From the NCBI GenBank assembly GCA_034620365.1, contig JAQGEQ010000258.1, positions 124,001 through 188,000 of the forward strand: a DNA stretch of 64,000 nt, written 5' to 3'. Shown in pieces: positions 39,605 through 52,200 of the stretch. The DNA comes from Pegea sp. RAD2-039. Its lineage: Eukaryota > Chordata > Thaliacea > Salpida > Salpidae. A program made the position numbers and the translations under genes. The notes beneath the pieces are model-generated. The model saw only the letters and a program-made list of their open reading frames with translations. It was not told where the DNA came from and ran no database searches. Within the stretch, counting starts at the first letter, position 1. Each line of letters begins with the position of its first letter.

Positions 39605-41113
39605 TTACACGTTAGTTTCCTGGACAGCTTTCACAGCAGGTGAAGTTTTCTTAACGATGCAAGATGAGGGTCTAGTTGCTACAAGCATCTCCTCAATGTT
39701 ATTCAGAAGATACATAACGTCGTGTTCGTAAGAACTGCTTAGCTTCGAGATACGCTCAATTGTTAGAAGTCGTTTTTCAATCTTTTCTAGCCTAGTCATT
39801 ACTGGAAGAAATTCATCATCTTTAAAAATGAAACTTTTACTTTTTAAATGATCATAACTATCAGCAATTAGATTATCAGTAACTTCAGATGTTAGATTAT
39901 CAGTAACTTCAGATGTTTCTAACGGGTTATCTGATAACTGAAAAAAAATCGTATTTTGTTTAAATTTCCAGACCATCATTTTAAAACGAAAAATAATCAA
40001 CATAACTTACTTCAGTCGTTTCCTCAAACTGAAAAAAAAATTTGAATTAAAATGAGGTTTTTTATGATTTTTATTTTTTTAGTTTTGTTTTTGACATTTG
40101 AAAAACTCAATAAAAAGAATGAAGCTATTGGGCAAGATCAAGTTCAAGCTAAAGCACTTCATTCTCTAATAAAGTTTTAGTTGGAGTTGTTGAAATTAAA
40201 ATTTGGTTTTCTACAGTTTTCAGCGTTAGTTTCTAAGGTCCACCAGCCAAAAATTTTAAAAGTAAAATAGTTAAAATTTAATCGGTATAAGCAAGCCAAA
40301 TCTACAACAAAACTGATTTCAGATTTTCAATCGCTTACGTGAGTCTTATGAAATTAAGATTTAACAGACAGTTATTTAGAATTACACTAAAATAACGATT
40401 TATAAGTTCTTATCAATCTGATTGAGCAATTAAACTCAAATTCAATGGCAGCTAATCTAACTACAAACGAAAAGTAGATTTTAAATATAATGAAAATTAT
40501 CTTACATTTTCTTCAATGACTCCATCATTTCTCTGAATAAAACAAAAATTAAATATTCATTTTACAATAAGTATTTACAATAAGAAGGATTTCCAATGGT
40601 AAACTAGCTAAGAGATTAGAATGTATTATATACAAACAGGTTAAACTTACATCTGGAGTTCTAGGTCTCTTTGTTAGAAGTTGGTTTAGTAAAGGTCGTT
40701 TATTTTGCTCCTTTTCAATTTCATCTCCATCTCCATCCACAACCCAAACACCTAAGGTGTTATCTAGAAATTAGTTGTTAAAAGTTGAAAACGTAGTGAC
40801 TGTAAGATAAATTATGCGTAGAGGTGTCTATGAATTCAGTACATAGATATTATGCAACTTGAAATCGAATGAACTAGCAAAATATTTTAGAGCTAAATGT
40901 AAGCTACCTTCTGTATTTGCTCTCGTGATAATTGTTGCGTCGTTTGTTCTGGGAATAAACTCTAAAAAATATTTAGGTTAGAATTTGCTAGTAAGAAAAA
41001 TTATAAGACAGAAATTTTCAAACTCGCATTATTTTATTAAAAACAAGCAACAAATCATTAAACTCACGCATTTCACCAAGAAGAATTAGTCTATTTTTAT
41101 CTTTATCAGTCAT
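39605..41113 (-). CDS. Tandem family gene D: divergent small-exon member
   Basis: Exons: 41113-41068, 40961-40908, 40763-40651, 40532-40506 (27 nt), 40028-40011 (18 nt) and 39937-39605. Phases agree, giving 196 aa. The PGFSGWY motif of A-C is absent. Membership rests on position and orientation, the small-exon layout, the coiled-coil final exon (MTRLEKIEKRLLTIERI) and a C-terminus QETNV matching gene A's SNETNV. Exon 3 is acidic then basic (VVDGDGDEIEKEQ, then LTKRPRTPD). The final exon starts with a perfect 24-nt tandem duplication encoding TSEVTDNL twice. No signal peptide. A 3' splice site at 41127-41128 lies 14 bp upstream of the ATG. Confidence 0.72.
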
Positions 41114-42480
41114 GATCTAGTTTAGTCTGTAAGTCAAAATGTTTAAGAACCTAAAATTAAAATAATAGATGTAAGAAACCCAAAAAGTGTAAAGTTTTTA
41201 GGTTCGAAAACATTTCGAGTATTAAATATTTTACAAAATATTCTATTAATAATGAATCTATAAACGAAGTAAAAATAGTACTTAGTATAAGCAACATGCC
41301 TTACAAAATATTTCATAAATATTTTTTTAACATAAAAGTCATCGTGACAGTATTCATAGCACTAGCAACATGCGTTCATCCAAGATGTGTCATGCTTATA
41401 TAAACTAAAATTTTGTAAAACGATTTTTGCAATAATATTTTTTCACTTTATTTGATTGGTAAATGACTTTTTAGTCACAAAATTTACTCTTCAGTGATAA
41501 ACCCGCTTTATAATAATCAATAAACTGTAACAGGTCAGCGTTCTTGTTTGAGATTTTATTTTATTTATAATATTCTTAAAACTATTCCGCAGAGGGTAGC
41601 TATTATGTTCCTTGTTGTTAAATTGCCTTAATTGCTAAAAATTACAGTTGAAGTATTTCAGAGATTTGATAAACGACCTCTAAGGAAAATTTTTGTTAAA
41701 AACCTTCAAACTGAAAAATTACATTAAAAATAGGACTATAAACTTGTTTACATCAACTTCTTAGCCTACAAAACTCTTTCACAAAGATGAGACACTTCAG
41801 GTAGTTACAAATCATCTTATTGAATGAATGATGTAGAAGCTTATTGGATTTATATTGCTGATTAACAATTATTATTTACATTATTAATGTTTGTTTTAGT
41901 TTTGATGCATAACAATGAAACATACATTATACCCTAAAGTATTAAACTTGTATTCACTACATGAAACAGCACATTTTAGTATTCTCTTGATCATCAACTA
42001 GTTTCATTACTGTGACAAAGTATGAAGGAAACATAAATTACAATGAATGTTACCATATTAAATGTCCAACCTTAACTCTACTGTATAATCGTACACTTGT
42101 TGTTTGATAGTTTTTTCGATCCAAGTCTTTATCATCGTTATTAGAAGCAATTTTTTTCGAATCGCAAAGCTGCTTTGAACTTATTGATATTTCTGGATTT
42201 ATTTTTTACAGTAGATGTCAATTTGAATGTTTTTCTGAAGCAAGAATCAGTATTAAAATGGGTTCTTCGTTGCATTGTGTTGAAAGTAGATCAGTCTCAA
42301 GTATCTTCAACTATCAAGCTCAAGGGTTGTTTGTAATATAAAGTCTTTTTAGCTTGGGTTATATTACACAAAATTTTGAAATAATAAGCTGACTTAACTA
42401 GTATGGTAATAATATTGACTGAAAGAATATACTCCAATTCACAATACGATTTTAGATGAAAACGCTCTACCATAGACATG
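41114..42480. other. AT-rich spacer upstream of gene D
   Basis: It contains the gene D promoter. Nothing else was seen; short open frames are accidental. Confidence 0.4.
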
Positions 42481-42485
42481 TTTTT

Positions 42486-43440
42486 TTGTGTGTCAAACTA
42501 CAGGTATAATACATAACAGCATTGCTATGTACATTGCGTTCATTGATCTTACCAAAACTTTCAAACTCGTCAGTAGGCAAGGTCTCTTATCGATACTGTT
42601 GAAGATTGGCTGTTCATCAAGGGTGGAATCATTTCACTTGAGCACTGAGGCAACATTCCAGCAGAAGATGCTTTAAACAGTTTAATATCAATCTAAGATA
42701 GAATTGTGTCCTTCCCCAAAGCTCTTTGGGATTTTCTTCTCAATGCTAGTGAAATATGTGTTCATTTACTAAAACATTTTATTTTCGTTCAATATCTGAC
42801 AAAAGTATTTTCTCTGTACAACATCTAAAAGCAAAGATCAAGATCACTACGCGTGACCTATTTTTACCGATGACGAAGCAATTCATTGAAATACATGGGG
42901 GTGTTGGTGGACCGATATTTATCAGCCCATGCATAGTTTGGAATGAAAATCAGCTTAAAAACACAAGTAAGGTGTTATTTTCCACATATTTCAACTGAAA
43001 ATAAACTCAACGACTTTCATCCTCGTTATTTTCTACGTTTCCTGCGTATGAAGCAAGAGATCTTAAATGAGGAAGTCCTGAAGTGCACTAACCTGGCCAC
43101 AGTGTACAACATGTTTAATCAGCACATGCTTTGCTGGCTCAGTCACAGACTTCAGATGAAAGACAGGTGGATCTCAATGTATTGTAAGAAAAGCTCTTAA
43201 AAGGTAAACGTTACATCGGCCATCTTCGTTTTTGTTTGAAAGCTAGATGCAAGCGCGATATGAAATTACTTAATATCAATTTTAGTAAGTGGGAAGATAT
43301 CGGGGCAGATCGTTCTAGATGGCGCTCTCTGCTACGGAAATAACTGAAGGATGGAAAAAAACTAAATTCAAAGAAAAGACATTCCCCGGCCAATCAGTTA
43401 CACATTTAGAGCTGGGAGAAAACCGAAAAGCTTATCAAAA
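42486..43440 (+). mobile_element. LINE (non-LTR retrotransposon) remnant
   Basis: Three plus-strand scraps of one reverse-transcriptase polyprotein appear in order. RT motif: AFIDLTKTFKLVSRQGL (42530-42590; normally DLTKAFDTVSREGLW). Between the RT motifs: SVQHLKAKIKITTRDLF (42810-42870; normally ARLKAKTKVRxxxIRELLFADD), with the catalytic YADD/FADD region lost. C-terminal part: MLCWLSHRLQMKDRW (about 43125-43172) and SKWEDIGADRSRWRSLL (about 43285-43335; normally WEDLAxDRSRWR). Stops and frameshifts make it dead. It is a different LINE type from the one at 54.7 kb. Confidence 0.78.
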
Positions 43441-44459
43441 ATGAATTTTTCTGTAGAATGACATAAAAAATTTTTGAGGCGTATAAAGTATTTCAAAATT
43501 TTACGACTGCCTTAGTAATCGATTTAAGAGAGAAATTAATGTCTTTAAGCTAGGTGCTAGAGAAAAAACTGCGACGAAGAAAGTGAAAGAATTTTTTAAT
43601 CACTAACTCATCAGTTTGGTGTTGGTAAACTAAATACATAAAAAAATGACTTTTAGAGTTTCCACAGTACATTTATGCAATTAAGCACAAGGTAAGAGAT
43701 ATGATTTCCACGCTTAATAGTGTATAAACATTTTGACTACCTAACATTCGTAAGACGTTTTATCTAAGAATTTCAGCCGCTTTTCTTTGAAGCAGTTTTT
43801 TTTATAATTAAAGTTGTTATAGAAGCTAACTTACATCGTGCTACTAAAGAATGAGCTAGAATTTGGTCTACTGACTACAAGCTTAGTTGTATTATTTGCA
43901 CATTTAATTTGAATAATTAAATAAAATTATATATTTATATCAATCTTTTTTTTAGTCTTTTTCATAAAAAGCTTTTTTTTAAATTTATTTTTATAAAAAT
44001 AATATTTATAAAGATGTTTGTAAATTGTTTAATCGTACAAATTTTTAAATTAGATAAATATACCATTTTCATTGTGGACATTTTTTTATTAGTTGTTGTT
44101 TTCATACTAGGTACTTTCCCATGTATCGAACATTTTTCTTGTAGTAATTTGAAAATCAAACCAGACAAACTAGATTTACATAAATAAATAAGATGATTAA
44201 ATGATGATACACTAGTTTATTTGAAACAATTCTTATATTATTAATTTACTTTTTATTAGTTAGCAGTTATTTTTAATTTGATAAACGTTTTTATTTTTTT
44301 TCCTTAAAATAAGCAAATCTATTTTAAAATGTTAATAAAATAAATTTGCTTTTGTCTTATCCATATTCTATAGTGAAATATAATTGGAATTTCTATAATT
44401 AAAAGCTTCTGATAGAAAGTTTGAAGAATTTTTATGGTAGTATAAGTTGATCACTTCAA
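43441..44459. other. AT-rich spacer upstream of TMCO3
   Basis: No coding features were seen. The TMCO3 promoter should lie near the right end. Confidence 0.4.
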
Positions 44460-47400
44460 ATGAAAAACCAAATAACTTTTTTTGTGTTTCTGATTCTATT
44501 CTTTTCATCATTTGCACAATTAACTAGACTGGCTACTAAGAAAAGAGTAAGTTGCCAAAAAAAATATCATTTCATAAAAAAATAACTAATATATTTTGTT
44601 ATTTGTAGAATGTTGATGTTCTAAAAAATGAGGATCTAAAAGAAGATTTTTCAGGTGATGTAATCTTACATTGATAAAATTTATTTTATGATTACTACAA
44701 TTTTGTAAATCTTATATTTTTCTATAAAATTTAAAATCGATTAATCATTTTTTCATTCTCTATCGACAACATTTGTTGTAGTTGAAATAATCTGTTAGTT
44801 TTATGTTTACAGATAGTTTATCTGATCACTCAAAAATAATTGCAATCAGAAAAAAAAATGAAAAGAAAGTGAAAAGGGCCCAGCTGAAGGTTTCATATTA
44901 ATTAGAGTTTTTCTTATTACTTCAAAAAATACTTTTCATCAATATAGAGTTTTCAAATTTAATAAATTTTATTATAATTTTTATTTTATTAAAAACACTA
45001 TGAAGTATACTAACAAAGTTTATTGTTAAGGTTAATATGAGTGAAACACTTTCTAACGAAGTTAAACACTATAAACAAAAAATTTTGGAAATGTTTCTTG
45101 AAGAGCTAAAAGAAAGTGAAGTTGATATGATAGAATCCGAAAAAGGTAACAGCCAAATTTGATCATGATATATTCTTATTAAACTTTTAGAATATATTTG
45201 TTCTTTAAAAATGTTTTAATTAAAGCTTTCAGGAAAGCAATAATGATGGATTTCTGGAATGCCAGCTCCTTAAAAGAAAATAGTAGAAAACGTTTAGAAA
45301 GTCTTAGAATTGCAACTTTAAAAGAAGAAAGAAGCTTTCAAAGGTATATTTTGATTTTTTTATTTATCATAATAAAAAAATAAAGTCAATCACAGTTTAT
45401 AAGATTATCAATTTTGTGGTTTCTATCTTTGATGGCTTATTACATCTGGACCCAGATGTAATGTTTAATAATAAATGATAAAAAATCTTAGCTTATAAAG
45501 TAAATTTGGGTTAGTAGCTTAGTTAGTAGTAGTTTAGTAAACTTATTTTACTGATAGTTGTAAATCAGATGATATTTGTAAGCTCACCAAATCTTTTCTT
45601 TGGTTTATTAGAATGGAGAAGCTTTCAGAAGACTTGAAAGTGTTTGTAGAGTTTTCCAATGACTCGTCATGGGTGAATGAGATACTTAAAGAAATCTCTC
45701 ATGCAGCAGATTTACTGGAAGATACGATATCAGATTCAAGTTTAGAAAAGGTAAAAAAATGTTAACTTAGTTTATAATTTCAATTCAACAATTAATTTCA
45801 TATAAAAGGCAGATGGAGCTCAAATTGAGGCAGTCTTACATGTTCGTGAGGGAAGTAAGAAAGATTTACAAAATAAAATAAAAAAAGAAGATATTAAAAA
45901 CCCTCCAAACGATGAAAGTATCAATAATGATGTTTATGATGAAAGTGTTGATGTCTTAATAGACTCCAAACAAAATAAATATATTCTTAGCAAGTGAGTT
46001 TTTTTGGTAATTTTCTTTTCTTTTAACTAAAAATCCTTTGAAAACTTCAGGCAACAAAATTCTATGAATCCATTAGTAGACCATGCTCTAGTGATTGAGT
46101 TGATTTATGTTCTACTGGTATCTGTTCTTTTTGGTTATGTTTGCTACCTCATCAACGTTCCATCATTATTTGGATGTATTTTTACTGGTTTGGTTCTTGG
46201 ACCATCAGGGTTTAATATAGTTGATGAAATGGTAATTTTAATTCAATATCATCTAAATTGTTGTCAATATATTTTCATAAACTTTTGTATTTAACTTTTA
46301 ATTGTGTTAAAAGTACTTCTTTAACATTCATGTACTAAAAATTTCTTTTATAATTATTTACTTTATTGTTTGAAGTTCAGTTTAGTTTTAAGATTTTAAT
46401 AACTTTTGCTTACTCATTTATTCTATATATTAAAGACTTTATAAATAAAACTAATTACTCTAATTTTCGAATGTTTAACAAGTTTTATTTTTACAGGTTC
46501 AAATTGAAACTATTGGAGAAATTGGAGTTTTCTTTATAATGTTTGCTGCTGGCTTGGAATTTTCATTTGTAAGAGTCCGTAAGGTCTGGAAGGTTGCTCT
46601 ACAGTGCCCTGTGTATGTAACTCTTTCAATGGTTGTATTAGGTTTGTAGACTTCATCTAACATCCATAAATTTGATTTGTTTTTTTAATCGTAAACAGGA
46701 TATTATTTTTTCAGGTGTTTTTATTGGTTCTTTTAATAGTGTACCAGTTGGTGAAAGTTCGTTTATTTCAGCGTGTCTATCTTTTTCAAGCACCCCATTA
46801 GTCACTAGATTTGTTGGTGAATATTTTTTACTTTATTCTACCCATCACAAAGTATTTGCTGTAAAACCAGCTAATCTTTGAAAGAATCACTGAGAATTAT
46901 AAATTAAGTTGTAATAAGCAAAATGTAACTCAACTTTAACAGTTCTGTTGGTTGTAGGTAACACAGGTGAAGTTCATTCTACGGAGTACTCGACAACTTT
47001 ACTGGGAATTCTTATCACTCAAGACATTCAACTCAGTCTTCTGATGGCTCTTATGCCAAGCTTAGCGAGTCATAAGGTCAAGGAAAGGTTTGTGTAAACT
47101 TTGCTAAAATTAGTTTTTTAACTTTATCGAAATTTTATAATTGCTGAATTTGTTATTTATATATTTCTAAACTTTTCCCTTCATATACGACTAACATCAA
47201 ATATTTAAATAGTTTTTTGGAAACTTCTCTTCACTTTTTTATGGTGTTTTTACGAACGATTTTCTCAATTGGGTTTATCCTCTTTATCATGGTGGCTATA
47301 GCAAAAAGTATTTTTCCGTATTACACCAAATTTCTCAATAACCAACCTCGTGAACTACAATTACTTGGAACGGTTGGAATTAATTATAATTTTATTAGTT

Positions 47401-48309
47401 ACAAGACATTCTAAATTAATCTACAACCAAATTTGTCACTATAACCATTTTTTAATCGATTTTTTTTTGTAGTTAGCAGTTATGTTTCTCACACAACTCT
47501 TTACCTCTAGTTTGGCAGTCTCAATGGAATTGGGTTGCTTTATCGCAGGTGCAGTAGTTTCCTACACGACACATAACTCATCCAACAAACTGGTCAGTTT
47601 CTGTTTAGTGTTTTCAACATCAAGATCTTGTTTTTATCTTAAAATCTTGTAACAGCCAAAGGGATTATTGAGTATTGAAAATGCAGTTCTGGCGGTTCAT
47701 GATTTTTTCAGTTCACTGTTTTTTGTATCAATTGGTTTTCATATTTTTCCAACTTTTGTCATTTCAGAATTTTCTTTGCTTGTATCTTTGACAATTTTGG
47801 TTATATCAGGTGAATACTGGACTCACTATCAATATTCTTGTAAACTGATTTTTCTTTTTTAGGTAAATTTCTCTTATCTTTGCTGATCTTAAAATTAGTA
47901 ATGCCAGTTCAAGCACAAAAGCTTAAGTGGATTGTTTCTAGTGGTCTTGCTCAAATATCTGAGTTTTCTTTTGTGCTTGGAAGTCGAGCTCGACATTTAA
48001 AGATTATATCACGCGAGGTAAGATTTTTTTTCTTTGTTTTCAAACATAACTAAAATTATTTGCTTTTTACTACTTTGACGTCAATGAGAGATTTGAATAT
48101 TGTTAAATTCCTGTTAGCTTTTTATGTATTTTTTGGCTTTTGTTTCTTTTCTTTGTTCGATTTTTAACAAAGTATTTGAGCTAGGCTATAAATGAAATAT
48201 TTTTTTCCAGGTCTTCTTATTGATTATTAGTGTTACGACTTTAAGTTTGCTTTTTGCTCCTTTGCTGTGGAACATTTCATTGTGGCGTTTCAACAAATAT
48301 CATTTCTAA
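44460..48309 (+). CDS. TMCO3: TMCO3-like Kef-type cation/proton antiporter
   Basis: Sixteen exons: 44460-44546, 44609-44654, 44813-44889, 45031-45145, 45238-45343, 45612-45750, 45809-45993, 46051-46231, 46497-46641, 46715-46816, 46958-47087, 47213-47372, 47473-47592, 47656-47809, 47863-48017 and 48211-48309. Phases agree, giving 666 aa (human TMCO3 is 677). TMCO3 belongs to the CPA2/KefB monovalent cation:proton antiporters of internal membranes. Signal peptide: [19 protein letters not shown]. Residues 30-250 form a charged, coiled-coil-rich luminal region. The transporter domain follows: [55 protein letters not shown] (the conserved acidic pair), ELGCFIAGA and [15 protein letters not shown]. 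The exon 5 acceptor (GAAAG) is unusual but is the only in-frame choice. All helices are present, so it is presumably functional. Confidence 0.94.
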
Positions 48310-49202
48310 ACTAATCTATTTGAAATTTTCATTTATACTTCATATGTAATCTTAACTTTGCTCAGTTTCTATATTTTTTAACAAAAGATTTCTTATTATT
48401 TATTGCAAATGCAGTTTTATCTAACAAGCAACATACACATCAAACATTTTCATCAATTTTTTCATTTTGTAGCACACGAGATAACCTTTCTGGTTTTTAC
48501 TTTTCTTTCAAGTGTTATTCAACGAGCATATATTTACATTCAGTATATGAACCTACTGCTTAAGTTTGTGTTTTATTTATTCACCATATAAAATATACAA
48601 AAATCTCCTATAGTAGCTTTTATTTAAAATAAACCTTTCCGAAGGTTTTATTTATATTATAACTTATATCTTTAATAGTTTATCATCTATATTATTTTTT
48701 CTAATTTTTTTCTAAATATTTTTTGTAATAGAAAAATAGATCGATTTTCTATCTGACTAAAAATGACTATATCAAGTTAATTGATTATTAACTGATCGTT
48801 ATAAAAGTTTGATCAGTCTGAATAGCAAGCTACAGTAAATATTAATGGGTAAAGAAGTTTTTATTTAGTAAAATGATTTTTTTATAATCAGCACACTCTT
48901 AACAACTGAAGAAACTTCCTATAAAACCAATAATAGTAAATCGGGTTTAATATGGTAATCAAAAGTCTGCACAAGATGAATAGAGAAGTAAATAGGCTAT
49001 ACAACTCATACATTAAAGGCAAGTCTACGAGTTTTGACGTTTCAACAAAATGATTAGTCCTTGTGATTAGATTGTCCAAAATCAGTATCTTGAAGTGCTT
49101 CTCTATAATTTCAATTTGTTTTTTATTGTGATAGTAAACATAAGTAATATTAAAGTTACATCAATGTTTACAATTAACCTGTTTGACTTTTTTATACCAA
49201 CC
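48310..49202. other. Spacer between the convergent TMCO3 and SLC49 genes
   Basis: It holds both 3' ends. No exons or clear single poly(A) signal stand out. Confidence 0.4.
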
Positions 49203-52200
49203 TTATAAAGCTATGTTTTCAAATGTTAGGCTTTCTTGCTCAGCAAGTCTTCGTTTATATTCAGGTTTAAAAAAAAATAATAAGATCAAAAAGACTAAAG
49301 CCATCCAGCTAGTAGACACTATAACTGAAGCTACAAAATTTTAATAATAGTAGTTAATATCTAAAGTAATTTTAGGAAATAGACATCAAATAAGAAATCA
49401 TTGTGATAAATTTGTTTAATTAATTATCGACTAAACTACTCTTTTAAATATATATGATTATAGAAATCATATATTTAAAATTTTAAATTATTTGTGAAGT
49501 CGATAAAACATCTAAAAAATTCTTTATCGGGAACTATTAATTACGAAACTGAAAAATAAACTTGAATCAAACTTATTCCATAATAATGCTGAAGACATAC
49601 TTGTGAAATCAAATGTGTGCTGGTCTGTTGATGAATCATTTTCACTGACACATGTTGAACCAAACTCAGTAATTTTTTCATCAGATAGTGGGTAACTCAT
49701 CAATTGCATAATTATAATAAGAACAAGTGACTGTAGTTGACTACAAAATATGTAAATTATAACATTGTGGCAATCATAAAACTAAGTGTGCTCTGTAACA
49801 TTATAAACATTTCGAATGTAGAAAAGCTCTTAAGAGAAAACATATTTAATTTTTGGCTGAGTTTCGCCGAAGCAGCAGGTGAGTAGAAATTGACAACCAT
49901 ATTTTCTTCCAATTTGTACATAGGATTTGATTATTGTGGACAGTAGCCTACGTAGCACTCTTTAAATTCAATGCTTGCTTACTGGACCCAATGGCACCTA
50001 GTCTAACGGATTGTGGGTTTGAAGTTTTGGTTTATCTCTGCTTCTCCTGAAGGAGCCATGATGAGGTGGCACTTTTAATCCATAGCTAAGAAAATACTTT
50101 CCGCTCTAGAGATATGTATCTCTGACAACGAAGTAAGATCCAATGTCACAATAAATTAGCAGCCAATCGTATTAATCACTCGTCTATCGCATCACTTGAA
50201 AGGAATTAATAGATAAGTAACTAATTGATTACCCGCTAAGCACAATAAGACCAGATGATGTTGCTGTTCCAATTGGATATGTGACCTCAGATGCGAGCTC
50301 AAGACCAACAGGTAAAATTGCAAAAGAAAATAGACCAAAACCACCAATAAGTATGATTATGTAAAACCCAATACTGAAGCGGAAAATCTTTGTAAAAAAA
50401 TGTCTGATTAGCTAAGATTTTGTATTGTAATTGAATTTTCTTCATTATGTATTCAAATATAAGTTCTTTTCAAACTTAATTTAAAGCAACACAATAAACA
50501 CGTGACAGGGAATTCATAGTGCTAATTGATGTGTTCGTAATTTACCTATAAATATCTACCAATAACATAATTTGCATAGTAGTTTAAAATTTATACTTTA
50601 AAGCCTTCAAAACGTTAACAGTTCTTCAAATTATTAACAAAGTCTTAAAAACTTCATTCGAAAAAATGCCTTATTTTAACTATTTTAGTAGCTAGTTTTA
50701 GCTTCAAATAATTTCTGAATTAATTTAGTAAAGATTTGGTGAGTATTATAACCATTCAATAAAAAACAGCTATCATTCATAATCAGGATCTAAAGCTGAA
50801 TGACGGTTTTAATCGTTAAAGAATAAATTCTGAAAATAAATCTAAAAATATAACTACACGTTTTGTTATGTTCCTTATAAAGGTGCAAATTTGACGAAAA
50901 TGAACATTTTAAGGAAAAAATTGGTGAATAATAGATTATTTAATAAAGATGACAATTATATCAAACGACAAATATACTATCAAAAGATCAGCGATTAGCA
51001 TATCAAAATTTAAGGCAGTACTTTACCCCAGTAAAAATACACATTCCACCCGCCACAATAAAATATGAAGTTTTTAAAACTGTTGAAAAGTTTTTCTTTA
51101 TATCAACATATTTTCCTATGACAACTCCACCAACTACTCCAGTGAGGGTTAGAACTGCCGAAGATAAGCCAGCAACACTCTGTCGAAAAAAATACTTATT
51201 GACTAACTATTTCATGTATTTATTTTATGACTTGGTTAAAGTCACACTTTTTAATCAAAAAAAGTTATTTCCTGGACATAGTTTTGAGTTTTCACCCTTA
51301 TCATTAGCAATCTCATTTTTTGTAAAATTGAGCATATTAACTATTGCAACAATATAAAGTTAAACTTGCGCATTATAGCATGCATACAACATAAAAATTT
51401 TCTTTAGTGGACTCTTCTACCCAACTCTATTATAGAGTAATCATAAATAAAATACAAGAGATGTTTTTTACCTTTGAATATCCGTAAGGGCATAGAATTT
51501 GAGTAACTAACGTAACAAAACTAGAATATATTCCTACACTGCCTCCAACAGCTAATAACAGTATCAAATATTTCCAGTTTAATAAAAGTGGCTAAAATAA
51601 AAAACTTTTAATTCAAAGCTTTAAAATGAATTATTATAAAAATTCTATCACAACTATTAACTTAATCTTATAAAACTAATAGAAAATTAGTTTGATTATT
51701 AAAACGAGAAAAATTTATACAAATATTTATGAAGAAGCATTCTACTTTCAAGTTTGCAAGAATCTCTTTAGATTGAAGACTTTCTTTTGCGGCTGCAGCT
51801 GATGGAGGAGTTGGTGGGTTTGAAGATGTCATCACTAAAGTTATGGTAACAGCAGTTGCTAAGCTTGGGATAGCCACAGTTAATAACTTCAAAACAATAT
51901 TTGTGTAGCTTTGTTGATAATTTTTTATAAAAATTGTAAGATTTGTTTATAAAGCTTCAATACAAAAAGTTGTGATTTAAAAATATCCAAAATTTCATCG
52001 AATATTCTTAACTATTCTAATTAATGTAATCATTATAGTCTCACCAAATTAAGTACATCAAGATTTGAGTCTTGATCTTCAAACAGAGGTGATATAAGTC
52101 CCATAATTACAACTCCAACAGGATTTGCTGCTCAGTTAAAAATCATTTAACAATTTACCATAAACTCAAATATCAATTAAGCTGATCAATTAATGAGTGA

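Noticed and set aside
51118..51357. 79-aa plus-strand frame beginning MTTPPTTPVRV
   Set aside because: It is antisense to SLC49 exon 7 and then runs into the intron.
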